The notes beneath the pieces were generated by a model that was not told the DNA's origin, did no database searches, and was given only the letters and a program-made list of their open reading frames with translations. Position numbers and translations under genes: made by a program. A DNA stretch of 64,000 nucleotides, taken from Azophilus sp965221755. Its GTDB lineage: Bacteria; Pseudomonadota; Gammaproteobacteria; Pseudomonadales; Azotimanducaceae. This document shows positions 56,694 through 64,000 of this stretch, piece by piece. The stretch spans positions 3,472,001-3,536,000 of the forward strand of contig OZ244921.1 of assembly GCA_965221755.1 (NCBI GenBank), given 5' to 3'. The number at the start of each line of letters is the position of its first letter. Within the stretch, counting starts at the first letter, position 1.

Positions 56694-57251
56694 CTAAGGC
56701 TGCTGCGGTTGCCCCTCGCTGATGCGTCGGGCGACGCCAAGCTGCGCCAGCTTCGCGGCGATATCCTCAGCGGCCGTGGCGGGACGCACCTCGCGATCGA
56801 TGGCGATGACGGTGCCATCCAAATCCATGTAGAAGGTTTGCCGAGCCGCATAGCCGGCCGGGGTCAGCACCCCGTAGGCAGCGGCAGCTTTTTTCGTGGG
56901 ATCGCTAAGCAACGGAAAGTCGGCCTGCTGCTCGCGCGCGAAGCCGATGTTGTCCGCCAAGGGATCAACGCTCGCCATGAAGTAGGCGACCTTGAACTCA
57001 CGGATCAGATGTCCTTTTTCCGTCAGTGACTTGCACTCAATGGTGCAGCCGCTCGTGTAGGCCCGAGGAAACCAAGCCAGCACCACTGCCGACTGGCCCC
57101 GATAGTCCGCCAGTCGATGGAGCTTGCCATCGGAACCCTGCAGTTCAAAGTCCGGGGCAGGATCGCCTTGCTCGATGCCGTAGCCTGCCTGCGGCAACCA
57201 AGCCAGGAGCGAACTGATGGCCCAAAGGCCCATCGTTTTTGTGATTTTCAT
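56694..57251 (-). CDS. Secreted peroxiredoxin (AhpC/TSA, Bcp-like)
   Basis: A 185-residue thioredoxin-fold peroxidase with an N-terminal signal peptide (about residues 1-24), so it acts in the periplasm. The peroxidatic cysteine lies in PRAYTSGCTIEC, with a second cysteine four residues later as in Bcp/PrxQ. The ATG at 57251 is preferred over 57257 because AAGG lies at the right distance. It is 98 bp from the D-aminoacylase gene and read on the same strand. Confidence 0.88.
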   Translation of the reverse strand: MKITKTMGLWAISSLLAWLPQAGYGIEQGDPAPDFELQGSDGKLHRLADYRGQSAVVLAWFPRAYTSGCTIECKSLTEKGHLIREFKVAYFMASVDPLADNIGFAREQQADFPLLSDPTKKAAAAYGVLTPAGYAARQTFYMDLDGTVIAIDREVRPATAAEDIAAKLAQLGVARRISEGQPQQP

Positions 57252-57318
57252 GATCATGCCTTACTTGCGCGCGTCCCAATCAGGTAGCCTAACCGTTCCC
57301 CGCGCAAAAGCGAAGGCG

Positions 57319-57413
57319 AACCTTGGCCAAGGGCCGAGGTGCGTGGGAGTTTCGCCATCGCGAAACTCAGCTGTCGCTGCGTGGGCTGGATTCCGACATG
57401 TTTCCGAGCCCGC
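57319..57413 (-). repeat. Dispersed two-hairpin element, reverse copy
   Basis: On the minus strand: leading box GCTCGGAAACATGTCGGAA, then hairpin 1 GAGTTTCGCGATGGCGAAACTC, then a weaker hairpin 2 around CCTCGGCCCTTGGCCAAGG. It lies between the peroxiredoxin and alpha/beta-hydrolase genes. Confidence 0.65.
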
Positions 57414-57548
57414 ACGAGGCGCAATTTTGGAACCAACCTGCAACCAACGTGATTCGGAACAAGTGCGGCGCGCAGCGCCGTTCCCGCTCCACGCGGGGAA
57501 TGCGTCATCCCCCCCGACGCGCCCGGACGGGCCGAGCTGCAGGCTCTG

Positions 57549-58364
57549 ATGACGCGCGCAGACAGCCCGGCGGCCTTAATGCCCCATTGGCAGGTGCATC
57601 CGGGCACCGGCCCCTACCTGTTGCTGGTGCATGGATTTCTGATGGGCCCTAACCAATGGCACCCGAATTTGGCCGCCTTGAGCGCGGTGTGCCAGCCCGT
57701 GGTGGTTGAATTGCTGGGCCACGGCCGCTCGCCGGCGCCCGCGCAACCCGACTGCTACCGACCCAAGGCCTACGTCGAGGCCTTCGAGGCCATCCGCCAA
57801 GCATTGGGCGCTGAGCAGTGGTTGCTCTGCGGCTTCTCCCTAGGCGCCGGCCTGACCTTGCGCTATGCCCTGCTGCACCCGCAGCGTGTCATCGGGCATG
57901 CCTTCACCAACTCCACATCGGCCTTGGCCGACGCTGCGCAAGTGGCCCGGTGGCGAGCGGAGGGCGAGGCGTCCGCAGCCCGCATACTGGCCGGGGGACG
58001 CAAGGCCATCGAACGCATGCCCGTGCATCCGCGCCGCGCAAAGCGGATCGATCCGGCCAGCCGGGCCTTGGTGATGGCCGATGCGGCTCGGCTCAAGCCG
58101 CAGGGCGTCGCCAACGCCATCCGCTACACGACGCCGGGAGCATCGGTGCGCGGCGAGCTTGGCGCCAACCAACGCCCTGCCCTGCTTCTCAATGGCATTT
58201 GGGAACGGCGCTTTCAGGCGCACCGGCAATTCATCGCCGACCACATGCGGCAAGTGCGAATCGTTGATCTCGAAGCCGGCCACGCCGTCAACTTGGAAGC
58301 CGCCGCCGCCTTCAACCAAGCACTGGCCGAGTTCATTGAATGCCTCGCATCGTCGATGCGCTGA
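57549..58364 (+). CDS. Alpha/beta-fold hydrolase
   Basis: A 271-residue hydrolase. The oxyanion HGF is in LLLVHGFLMG, the nucleophile elbow is GFSLGAG (S in the centre), and the catalytic histidine is in LEAGHAVNLEA. Size and organisation resemble the MenH/3-oxoadipate-lactonase branch, but no substrate can be read. The ATG at 57549 is used; MPHWQVHP at 57579 is an alternative. Confidence 0.85.
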   Translation: MTRADSPAALMPHWQVHPGTGPYLLLVHGFLMGPNQWHPNLAALSAVCQPVVVELLGHGRSPAPAQPDCYRPKAYVEAFEAIRQALGAEQWLLCGFSLGAGLTLRYALLHPQRVIGHAFTNSTSALADAAQVARWRAEGEASAARILAGGRKAIERMPVHPRRAKRIDPASRALVMADAARLKPQGVANAIRYTTPGASVRGELGANQRPALLLNGIWERRFQAHRQFIADHMRQVRIVDLEAGHAVNLEAAAAFNQALAEFIECLASSMR

Positions 58365-58472
58365 TTGAGCAGCGGGCCGACTTGATGATTCCGGTGGAGT
58401 GGAGCGCGCAACGCCGGGGCCACGGTCGCAACCACGCCTGCAACTAAGGGAGCCGTGCTTCCCGCGCTCTCT

Positions 58473-58656
58473 GGCTGAGGGCTACCTCCTGCGAGGGGCA
58501 GGCCCCTCGCGCTCCCCCGGCTGAGGGCTACCTCCTGCGAGGGGCAGGCCCCTCGCGCTCCCCCGGCTGAGGGCTACCTCCTGCGAGGGGCAGGCCCCTC
58601 GCGCTCCCCCGGCTGAGGGCTACCTCCTGCGAGGGGCAGGCCCCTCGCGCTCCCCC
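58473..58656. repeat. Four tandem 46-bp units, each with an 8-bp hairpin
   Basis: Four identical 46-bp units start at 58473, 58519, 58565 and 58611, with a partial fifth at 58657. Each contains the hairpin GCGAGGGG-CAGG-CCCCTCGC. The array lies between two convergent genes. The stop codon and last codons of the minus-strand gene (QPGEREGPAPRRR) fall within the repeats. Confidence 0.95.
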
Positions 58657-59540
58657 GGCTGAAGGCTCTCCACCAAGCGGTAGGGGCGTTCGGGCTTCAA
58701 CTTGCGATCGCCGCAATTGGCTAGGACCGGCACTGACTCCTCGGCCGCCGCGACGTTGACGAAAAGCGGCTTTCCTCGGTGGTTGAAGGTCACCTTGGCG
58801 TGGCCTTCGCACTCCTCCAACGCCACCCATTCCAAGCCGTCGCGGCCCGCAAACCCTTCCGCGGCCTGCACGGGCTTGGGATAGCGCGAGCGGCCCCGAA
58901 GGTAGCGCAGCGGCACCGCGCCGGCTTCCACTTCGGCGACGAATCGCTCGACGGCCTCGTCGCCGGCGTCGTTGCCGACGGTGCCCACGCGACCGTAAAG
59001 CACGCCTTGCGGCAGCACCAGCACGTTGGGCGCGAAGCGGTGGCCACCCAAGTGGGTCGCTTGCCAAACACGCTCTCCGAGGCGTTTGCGCAGCTGGTTG
59101 TAGAGTGGCAGCCCGAAGCGGGCGCAGCACAGGTCACGCTGGCCATTGGTGCAGACGAAGTAGCAGGGCGCTTCAAGGCGCTCGCCTGAACCGCGATGCA
59201 GCAGCGCCTCGATCGGCGTGCGGATCAAGCCGTCGTAGCCCGGCCCTCCGGACTCAAAGGCGCGCAGCGCGCCATCCTGATGAACCAGCAAGCGAATGTC
59301 CGTCCGGTCGATTTCCGGCTGGCGGATGAACTGCGCTCGCACTTTTCGGCCTTGCCCCTCAAGCGCTTCGACGCCCTGCGCCAACCAATTGCGGACATCC
59401 CCGCCCAAGGCGTTGTCCGTGATCGCCTTCGCCCGCCAGACGGGGCGGTACTCCAGCAGCAGCCAGACATCCACCACCGCAGCCGTGCCCAGCATGGGCT
59501 GGTCGGCACTCGCCTCGCAACAGTGGATTCGCTCGCTCAT
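58620..59540 (-). CDS. Sucrase/ferredoxin-like family protein
   Basis: A 306-residue protein of the sucrase/ferredoxin-like (thioredoxin-like ferredoxin) family. The CNGQRDLCCARFGLPL-type motif is seen as CTNGQRDLCCARFG, and HLGGHRFAPNVLVLP follows; both are used for [2Fe-2S] binding in this family. Its partner is unknown. The start is uncertain: MSERIHCCEAS at 59540 best matches the family start, though 59549 and 59582 are in frame. The last 13 residues come from the tandem repeat, so its end has been altered by that array. Confidence 0.8.
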   Translation of the reverse strand: MSERIHCCEASADQPMLGTAAVVDVWLLLEYRPVWRAKAITDNALGGDVRNWLAQGVEALEGQGRKVRAQFIRQPEIDRTDIRLLVHQDGALRAFESGGPGYDGLIRTPIEALLHRGSGERLEAPCYFVCTNGQRDLCCARFGLPLYNQLRKRLGERVWQATHLGGHRFAPNVLVLPQGVLYGRVGTVGNDAGDEAVERFVAEVEAGAVPLRYLRGRSRYPKPVQAAEGFAGRDGLEWVALEECEGHAKVTFNHRGKPLFVNVAAAEESVPVLANCGDRKLKPERPYRLVESLQPGEREGPAPRRR

Positions 59541-59725
59541 CGGCGTCATTTCATCGCAGGCCGACGAACCAATCAACTTCAATCAACCCAACCCGAAGGA
59601 ATTGCGCTGTGGGTTTGGGGGCTGATCCCCAAGGGCGGAGCGGCTCCCCGCCCCCGAAGGGGAACGGCTCTCCTGCGTCCGGGCCGAGGCGGCGGCCGCC
59701 CCGATGTGGTTCAGTGGGTCTGCGC

Positions 59726-59813
59726 GGGCTCAAAAACATCTCGGAACCTGACCCATGCAGCGGCAGCGGAGTTTCGCGCCAGCGAAACTCCATCCGCGAC
59801 CGTCAGGTCGCGC
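59726..59813 (+). repeat. Dispersed two-hairpin element, full copy
   Basis: Leading box GGGCTCAAAAACATCTCGGA, hairpin 1 GAGTTTCGCGCCAGCGAAACTC, and hairpin 2 CGCGACCGTCAGGTCGCG. From hairpin 1 onward it is the same as the 2136 copy. With the next copy it fills much of the 435-bp gap 59541-59975; the part 59583-59725 shows nothing I recognise. Confidence 0.75.
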
Positions 59814-59821
59814 GGGTGTGC

Positions 59822-59917
59822 GGACTCACAAACAATTCGGAAGCTGGCCCCCGCAACGGGCGCGGAGTTTCGCGCAGCGAAACTCCAACCGCCTCTCGCC
59901 CTCTGGGCGAGAGGCGC
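59822..59917 (+). repeat. Dispersed two-hairpin element, full copy
   Basis: Leading box GACTCACAAACAATTCGGAA, spacer GCAACGGGCGCG, hairpin 1 GAGTTTCGCGCAGCGAAACTC, and hairpin 2 CTCTCGCCCTCTGGGCGAGAG. Hairpin 2 has a different sequence from the neighbouring copy but still pairs fully. Confidence 0.75.
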
Positions 59918-59975
59918 GGGCTGGCGCAAGCGGACGGGCGCCGCTAGAGTGGCTTTTTTGAAGGGCGGAGGATGC

Positions 59976-60911
59976 ATGAAGCTATCGGTTGAATTTCCAA
60001 GCGTCGCCTACCGGGAGGGGCCGGCGGCGGTGGCTCGGCTGGCGCAGGCCATCGAAAGGATCGGCTTCGATCAACTCGACATCTTTGACCACGTGGTCAT
60101 GGGCCACCCAACGGCGGGCCGCGACAAGCCCATATATCCACCCAAGATGCCGATCATGGAGGCGTTGATGACGCTCGCCTACGCCGCTGCGGTCACCGAG
60201 CGCATCGGCCTCGGCACCGAGGTGCTGGTGCTGCCGCAGCGGCAGCCGACGCTGGTCGCCAAGCAGCTCGCCACCCTCGACACGCTATCCGGCGGCCGCG
60301 CCCGCTTGGGCGTTGGGGTCGGCTGGCAGGCTTCGGAGTACCAAGCCTTGGGGGAGGACTTCAGCAACCGGGGAAGGCGCATGGACGAGGCCATCCAGCT
60401 CATCCGCGCCTACTGGAGCGACGGGCAGATCGATTTCCAAGGCGAGTTCTACCGAGCCGACGCCATGGCCATGGAGCCGAAGCCGCCCCAAGGCGGCAAC
60501 CTGCCCATCTGGGTGGGTGGCGGCGCGCCTCGGGCGCTCAAGCGCGTCGGCGAACTGGCCGACGGCTGGCTGGCCCCCGCAATCGAAGCGCCCGGGCAAG
60601 CGGCGCGCATGATCGAAGCCATCCGTCGGCATGCTGAGGCGGCAGGCCGCGATCCGGACCGCATAGGCCTGCAGATGATGCTCGGCATGCCGCCCCGGGA
60701 CGATGCCGGCAAAGGCTTCTACGGCGACGCCAGCCGGGTCGTGCAGCGGGCGGGCCGGATTGCTGAAATGGGCTTTGAGTGGATCGCGCTCAACGCCACG
60801 GCCATCTTTCAGGCGGGCTTTCGCAGCGTCGATGCGATGATCGACAAGCTTGGCGAGCTGCACCAAGCCATCCGCGCTGAAGTCGGCGCCCCGCCGCAAG
60901 CGGCGGGCTAG
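59976..60911 (+). CDS. LLM-class (luciferase-like) flavin-dependent oxidoreductase
   Basis: A 311-residue TIM-barrel oxidoreductase of the F420/FMN-dependent luciferase-like group. It carries ERIGLGTEVLVLPQRQPTLVAKQLATLD in split form, the GRARLGVGVGWQASEYQALG signature, RMDEAIQLIRAYW, and LPIWVGGGAPRALKRVGELADGWL. It oxidises or reduces an organic substrate with flavin or F420. Start ATG at 59976 follows GGAGG. No cofactor-synthesis gene is near, so the cofactor is open. Confidence 0.88.
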   Translation: MKLSVEFPSVAYREGPAAVARLAQAIERIGFDQLDIFDHVVMGHPTAGRDKPIYPPKMPIMEALMTLAYAAAVTERIGLGTEVLVLPQRQPTLVAKQLATLDTLSGGRARLGVGVGWQASEYQALGEDFSNRGRRMDEAIQLIRAYWSDGQIDFQGEFYRADAMAMEPKPPQGGNLPIWVGGGAPRALKRVGELADGWLAPAIEAPGQAARMIEAIRRHAEAAGRDPDRIGLQMMLGMPPRDDAGKGFYGDASRVVQRAGRIAEMGFEWIALNATAIFQAGFRSVDAMIDKLGELHQAIRAEVGAPPQAAG

Positions 60912-60929
60912 CCGGGACGGGCCGCAAGC

Positions 60930-61244
60930 ATGGGCCGCGAACCCCTGCCTGACGCCAACCGCCAGCGCCATTGGCGCGCCAACCTCAAGCTCATGGGCCT
61001 GTTGCTGGCGATCTGGTTCATCGTCTCATTCGGCTTCGGCATCCTGCTGGCCGAACCCCTCAACCGAATCGAGTTCTTCGGCTTCAAGTTCGGCTTCTGG
61101 TGGGCCCAGCAGGGCAGCATCTACGTCTTCGTCGCGCTGACCTTCATCTACGCTGCCGCCATGCGCCGCATCGACCGCCGGCACGGCGTCAGCGACGACG
61201 GCGGCGGCGATGGCGTTGACGACGGCCGCCCCGGGGCCGACTGA
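60930..61244 (+). CDS. DUF4212 small membrane subunit of a sodium/solute symporter
   Basis: A 104-residue membrane protein with two transmembrane helices (about residues 22-42 and 61-82) and the family motif RIEFFGFKFGFWWAQQGSIYVFV. In many genomes this protein precedes and works with a large sodium:solute symporter subunit, as here. It ends five bases before the symporter ATG. Confidence 0.9.
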   Translation: MGREPLPDANRQRHWRANLKLMGLLLAIWFIVSFGFGILLAEPLNRIEFFGFKFGFWWAQQGSIYVFVALTFIYAAAMRRIDRRHGVSDDGGGDGVDDGRPGAD

Positions 61245-61248
61245 CGCC

Positions 61249-63024
61249 ATGGACGCGCAGGCGCTGACCTATCTGTTCGTCATCGGCAGCTTCGCCCTCT
61301 ACATCGGCATCGCCGTCTGGTCGCGGGCGACTTCCACCGGGGAGTTCTACGTCGCCGGCGGCGGCGTGCATCCGGTGGCCAACGGCATGGCCACCGCTGC
61401 CGACTGGATGAGCGCGGCCTCATTCATCTCCATGGCTGGAATCATCGCCTTCATGGGCTACGACGGCGCCGTTTACCTGATGGGCTGGACCGGCGGCTAC
61501 GTGCTGCTCGCCCTGCTGCTGGCGCCCTACCTGCGCAAGTTCGGCGAGTTCACGGTGCCGGACTTCATCGGCGCCCGCTACTACTCCAACGCCGCCCGGG
61601 TGGTGGCGGTGGCCTGCCTGATCGTGGTGTCCTTCACCTACGTCGCCGGACAGATGCGCGGCGTCGGCATCGTCTTCAGCCACTTCCTCAACGTGGACAT
61701 CGTCTGGGGCGTGGCGATCGGCATGGCGGTGGTGTTCCTCTACGCAGTGCTTGGCGGCATGAAGGGCATCACCTACACGCAGGTCGCCCAGTACTGCGTC
61801 CTGATCTTCGCCTACCTCGTGCCCGCCGTCTTCATCTCGCTGCTGATCACCGACATTCCAATTCCGCAGATCGGCCTCGGCGCCGCGGTCAACGACGGCA
61901 GCGGGCTGATGGTGCTGGAAAAGCTCGACCGAACCCTGGTGGATCTGGGCTTTGGCGCCTACACGGACGGCAGCAAGGCGACGATCGACGTCTTCGCCAT
62001 CACCTTGGCGCTGATGATCGGCACTGCCGGGCTGCCGCATGTGATCGTGCGCTTCTTCACGGTGCCCAAAGTCTCCGATGCGCGGCGTTCGGCCGGCTAC
62101 GCCCTGCTGTTCATCGCCCTGCTCTACACCACCGCGCCGGCGGTCGGCGCCTTCGCCCGCCTGAACTTCATCGACACGGTGCAGGGCGCGCCCTACGCCG
62201 AAGCGGCCGACTGGTTCAAGCGCTGGGAGGACATAGGCCTGATCGGCTGGCAGGACAAGAACGCCGACGGGGCCATCCAATACGCGCCCGGCGCTGCCTT
62301 CGACGGCCCGCCCGCCTTCACCGGCGAGCGTGGCGAACAGGGCCAACGGGTGCTGGCCAACCCCCCCGGCGCGAGCGCCAACGAGGTTTACGTGGACCGT
62401 GACATCATGGTGCTGGCGAACCCGGAAATCGCCGCCCTGCCGGACTGGGTGATCGCGCTGGTCGCGGCGGGCGGCTTGGCGGCGGCGCTCTCCACCGCGG
62501 CGGGACTGCTGCTGGTGATCTCCACTTCGGTCTCCCACGACCTGATGAAGAAGACCTTGGCCCGCGGCCTCAGCGACCGGCAGGAACTGCGCTACGCCCG
62601 CATCGCCGCCGCCGCCGCCATCGTCATCGCGGGCTATCTGGGCATCAATCCGCCGGCCTTCGTCGCCCAGGTGGTGGCCTTCGCCTTCGGCCTGGCCGCG
62701 GCATCGCTGTTTCCGGCCATCCTGCTCGGCATCTTTTCCGTGCGCGCCACCAAGGAGGGGGCCATCGCCGGCATGCTGGCGGGCCTGGTCTTCACCTTTG
62801 CCTACATCGCCTACTTCAAGTTCGTCGAACCGGGGCGCAACAACGCCGAGCATTGGTGGTTCGGCATCTCTCCCGAGGGCATCGGCGCGCTGGGCGCCGC
62901 CCTGAACTTCGCCACCGCCCTGTTCGTCAGCCGCCTCTCCCCCGCCGTGCCGGCGCCGGTCAAGGCGCTCGTCGCCTCCATCCGGGTGCCCGCCGGGGTG
63001 CAGCGGCCGCACGACCGCCCATGA
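61249..63024 (+). CDS. Sodium:solute symporter, acetate/carboxylate (ActP-like, VC_2705 group)
   Basis: A 591-residue SSS-family transporter with about 13 predicted helices. GGVHPVANGMATAADWMSAASF marks the sodium/substrate entry, RYYSNAARVVAVACL and VAGQMRGVGIVF follow, and GLAAALSTAAGLLLVIS is the conserved SSS stretch. A longer hydrophilic loop (about residues 315-395) is typical of the VC_2705-type subgroup that goes with DUF4212. Likely substrates are acetate or other short carboxylates; not proved. The ATG at 61249 is preferred over the upstream in-frame start at 61210, which overlaps the DUF4212 gene. Confidence 0.92.
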   Translation: MDAQALTYLFVIGSFALYIGIAVWSRATSTGEFYVAGGGVHPVANGMATAADWMSAASFISMAGIIAFMGYDGAVYLMGWTGGYVLLALLLAPYLRKFGEFTVPDFIGARYYSNAARVVAVACLIVVSFTYVAGQMRGVGIVFSHFLNVDIVWGVAIGMAVVFLYAVLGGMKGITYTQVAQYCVLIFAYLVPAVFISLLITDIPIPQIGLGAAVNDGSGLMVLEKLDRTLVDLGFGAYTDGSKATIDVFAITLALMIGTAGLPHVIVRFFTVPKVSDARRSAGYALLFIALLYTTAPAVGAFARLNFIDTVQGAPYAEAADWFKRWEDIGLIGWQDKNADGAIQYAPGAAFDGPPAFTGERGEQGQRVLANPPGASANEVYVDRDIMVLANPEIAALPDWVIALVAAGGLAAALSTAAGLLLVISTSVSHDLMKKTLARGLSDRQELRYARIAAAAAIVIAGYLGINPPAFVAQVVAFAFGLAAASLFPAILLGIFSVRATKEGAIAGMLAGLVFTFAYIAYFKFVEPGRNNAEHWWFGISPEGIGALGAALNFATALFVSRLSPAVPAPVKALVASIRVPAGVQRPHDRP

Positions 63025-63069
63025 GCCTGAGTCGCGTCAAGGCCCCCATTGAACGGCTCGCCTCGTGAG

Positions 63070-63164
63070 CGGGCTTAACAAACGCATCGGAGCCTGCCCC
63101 ACGCAACGGCAGCGGAGTCGCGCGCCGGCGAAACGCCAACGCGCCCGCTTTGCGGGCGCGCGCG
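63070..63164 (+). repeat. Dispersed two-hairpin element, full but diverged copy
   Basis: Leading box GGGCTTAACAAACGCATCGG, spacer GCAACGGCAGCGGAG, a degenerate hairpin 1 (TCGCGCGCCGGCGAAACGCC), and hairpin 2 GCGCCCGCTTTGCGGGCGC. Hairpin 2 is nearly that of the 5739 copy. It lies between the symporter and DUF1295 genes. Confidence 0.65.
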
Positions 63165-63204
63165 ATCGGCGCATTCCATTGAATTCGCATCGACCGCAAG
63201 CAGG

Positions 63205-64000
63205 ATGACCGAGCTCAATCCCTTGGCCGGAACGCCTTTCGGCGACATGCTGATCCTCTGCCTGGGGCTGGCGGCGCTGTGCTGGCTGCTCTCCGTGCTG
63301 ACCCGGGAATGCTCCTGGGTGGATCGCCTCTGGTCCATTGCCCCGCCCATCTACTGCCTCTGGGTGGCCGGGGCGGCGGACTTCGATTCCGCCAGGCTGA
63401 ACCTGATGGCCGGGCTGGTCACCCTTTGGGGCGCGCGCCTGACCTTCAACTTCGCCCGCAAGGGCGGTTACCGCAAGGGCGGCGAGGACTACCGCTGGGC
63501 GACGGTGCGGGAGCGCGCCGGGCCGGTGGGCTTCCAAGTGCTCAACGCCACTTTCATCGCCCCGGGCCAGATGCTTCTGATCTGGCTGTTCTGCGCCCCC
63601 ATCCACACCGCTTGGCTGTGGCGGGAAACCGCCTTCACTTGGATCGACGCGGCCTTGGGCGCGCTGTTCCTCGCCTTCCTCATCGGCGAGACCGTTGCCG
63701 ATGAGCAGATGTGGGCCTTCCAGCAGGACAAGCAGCGCAGGCTGCAAAGCGGCGAGCAGGCCACCCCCTTCCTGCGCGCCGGCCTGTACCGCTGCAGCCG
63801 CCACCCCAACTACTTCTGCGAACTCGGCATGTGGTGGACGCTGTACTTCTTCGCGGTCGCCGCCTCGGGTGAATGGCTGCACTGGACCGGCTGGGGATTC
63901 GTGCTGCTGACCCTGCTCTTCCACAGTTCCATCCAGCTCACGGAAACCATCTCGAACGGCAAGTACCCCAGCTACAAGGACTACCAAGCGAGCGTGCCCA
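63205..64000 (+). CDS. DUF1295 membrane protein (steroid-reductase-like), 3' end outside window
   Basis: At least 265 residues with several transmembrane helices. It carries LYRCSRHPNYFCELGMWWT, the conserved signature of DUF1295/steroid 5-alpha-reductase-like C-terminal regions, and the early TRECSWVDRLWSIAP motif. Members are integral-membrane reductases or methyltransferase-like enzymes; activity here is unknown. The frame stays open to the window end, close to the usual C-terminus (KYPSYKDYQ). Start ATG at 63205 follows AAGCAGG. Confidence 0.85.
   Translation, partial: MTELNPLAGTPFGDMLILCLGLAALCWLLSVLTRECSWVDRLWSIAPPIYCLWVAGAADFDSARLNLMAGLVTLWGARLTFNFARKGGYRKGGEDYRWATVRERAGPVGFQVLNATFIAPGQMLLIWLFCAPIHTAWLWRETAFTWIDAALGALFLAFLIGETVADEQMWAFQQDKQRRLQSGEQATPFLRAGLYRCSRHPNYFCELGMWWTLYFFAVAASGEWLHWTGWGFVLLTLLFHSSIQLTETISNGKYPSYKDYQASVP

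Overview
This is a GC-rich bacterial window, most likely from an uncultured proteobacterium and probably a gammaproteobacterium. The reasons are a fused nuoCD gene, a TonB-dependent outer-membrane receptor with a cleavable signal peptide, a lipoprotein, and a dense set of CoA-transferase, SDR, MaoC and luciferase-like (LLM) oxidoreductase genes. The lineage is inference; no rRNA or single-copy marker is present to fix it.

Layout. 1-7.5 kb: end of an acyl-CoA synthetase gene, two paralogous phosphoribosyltransferases in divergent orientation, then a small accessory block (HicB-type antitoxin, WYL regulator, PcfJ-like protein, and an AAA ATPase fused to a PD-(D/E)XK nuclease-like domain). 7.5-12.2 kb: nuoA-B-CD-E-F on the minus strand, translationally coupled, with nothing of the complex after nuoF. 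12.3-17.5 kb: an MDR oxidoreductase, a TonB receptor, and a MaoC/CoA-transferase pair. 17.6-19.8 kb: a broken cytosine methyltransferase beside an HNH nuclease, probably the remains of a type II restriction-modification system. 19.8-26.9 kb: an orphan HAMP sensor, an OFA-family transporter, an orphan substrate-binding protein, a second CoA-transferase, tRNA-Arg(UCG) and two SDRs.

27.0-47.3 kb: a complete type I-G (formerly I-U) CRISPR-Cas system. The interference genes cas3-csb3-csb1-csb2 run leftward with overlapping stops and starts. Rightward lie a Schlafen-type AlbA_2/HTH regulator-like gene, a cas4-cas1 fusion, cas2, a leader and an array of 124 repeats by my count. The AlbA_2 gene and cas4-1 both lie behind versions of the same nested palindrome. 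The copy ahead of cas4-1 carries a decayed copy of the start of the AlbA_2 gene, which suggests that the control region of this gene was duplicated in front of the adaptation genes. A third palindrome lies inside the AlbA_2 coding sequence. Several spacers fall into families of homologous but diverged sequences.

47.3-49.6 kb: a Phd-VapC toxin-antitoxin operon split by an IS5-family element exactly at the overlapping stop/start (TAATG). The CTAA target duplication restores both codons. It is followed by a truncated second copy of the cas4 5' end, so the adaptation genes and array lie between two direct repeats. 49.7-54.9 kb: a sensor kinase, an internally duplicated lipoprotein, and a response regulator with a PP2C phosphatase. 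54.9-64 kb: D-aminoacylase-type amidohydrolase, secreted peroxiredoxin, alpha/beta hydrolase, sucrase/ferredoxin-like protein, LLM oxidoreductase, DUF4212/sodium:solute symporter pair and a DUF1295 membrane protein cut by the window end.

Throughout the window, at least seven intergenic copies of a ~90-bp element recur. It has a conserved first hairpin and a second hairpin whose sequence changes while its pairing is kept. A separate four-unit tandem array of hairpins lies between two convergent genes near 58.5 kb.
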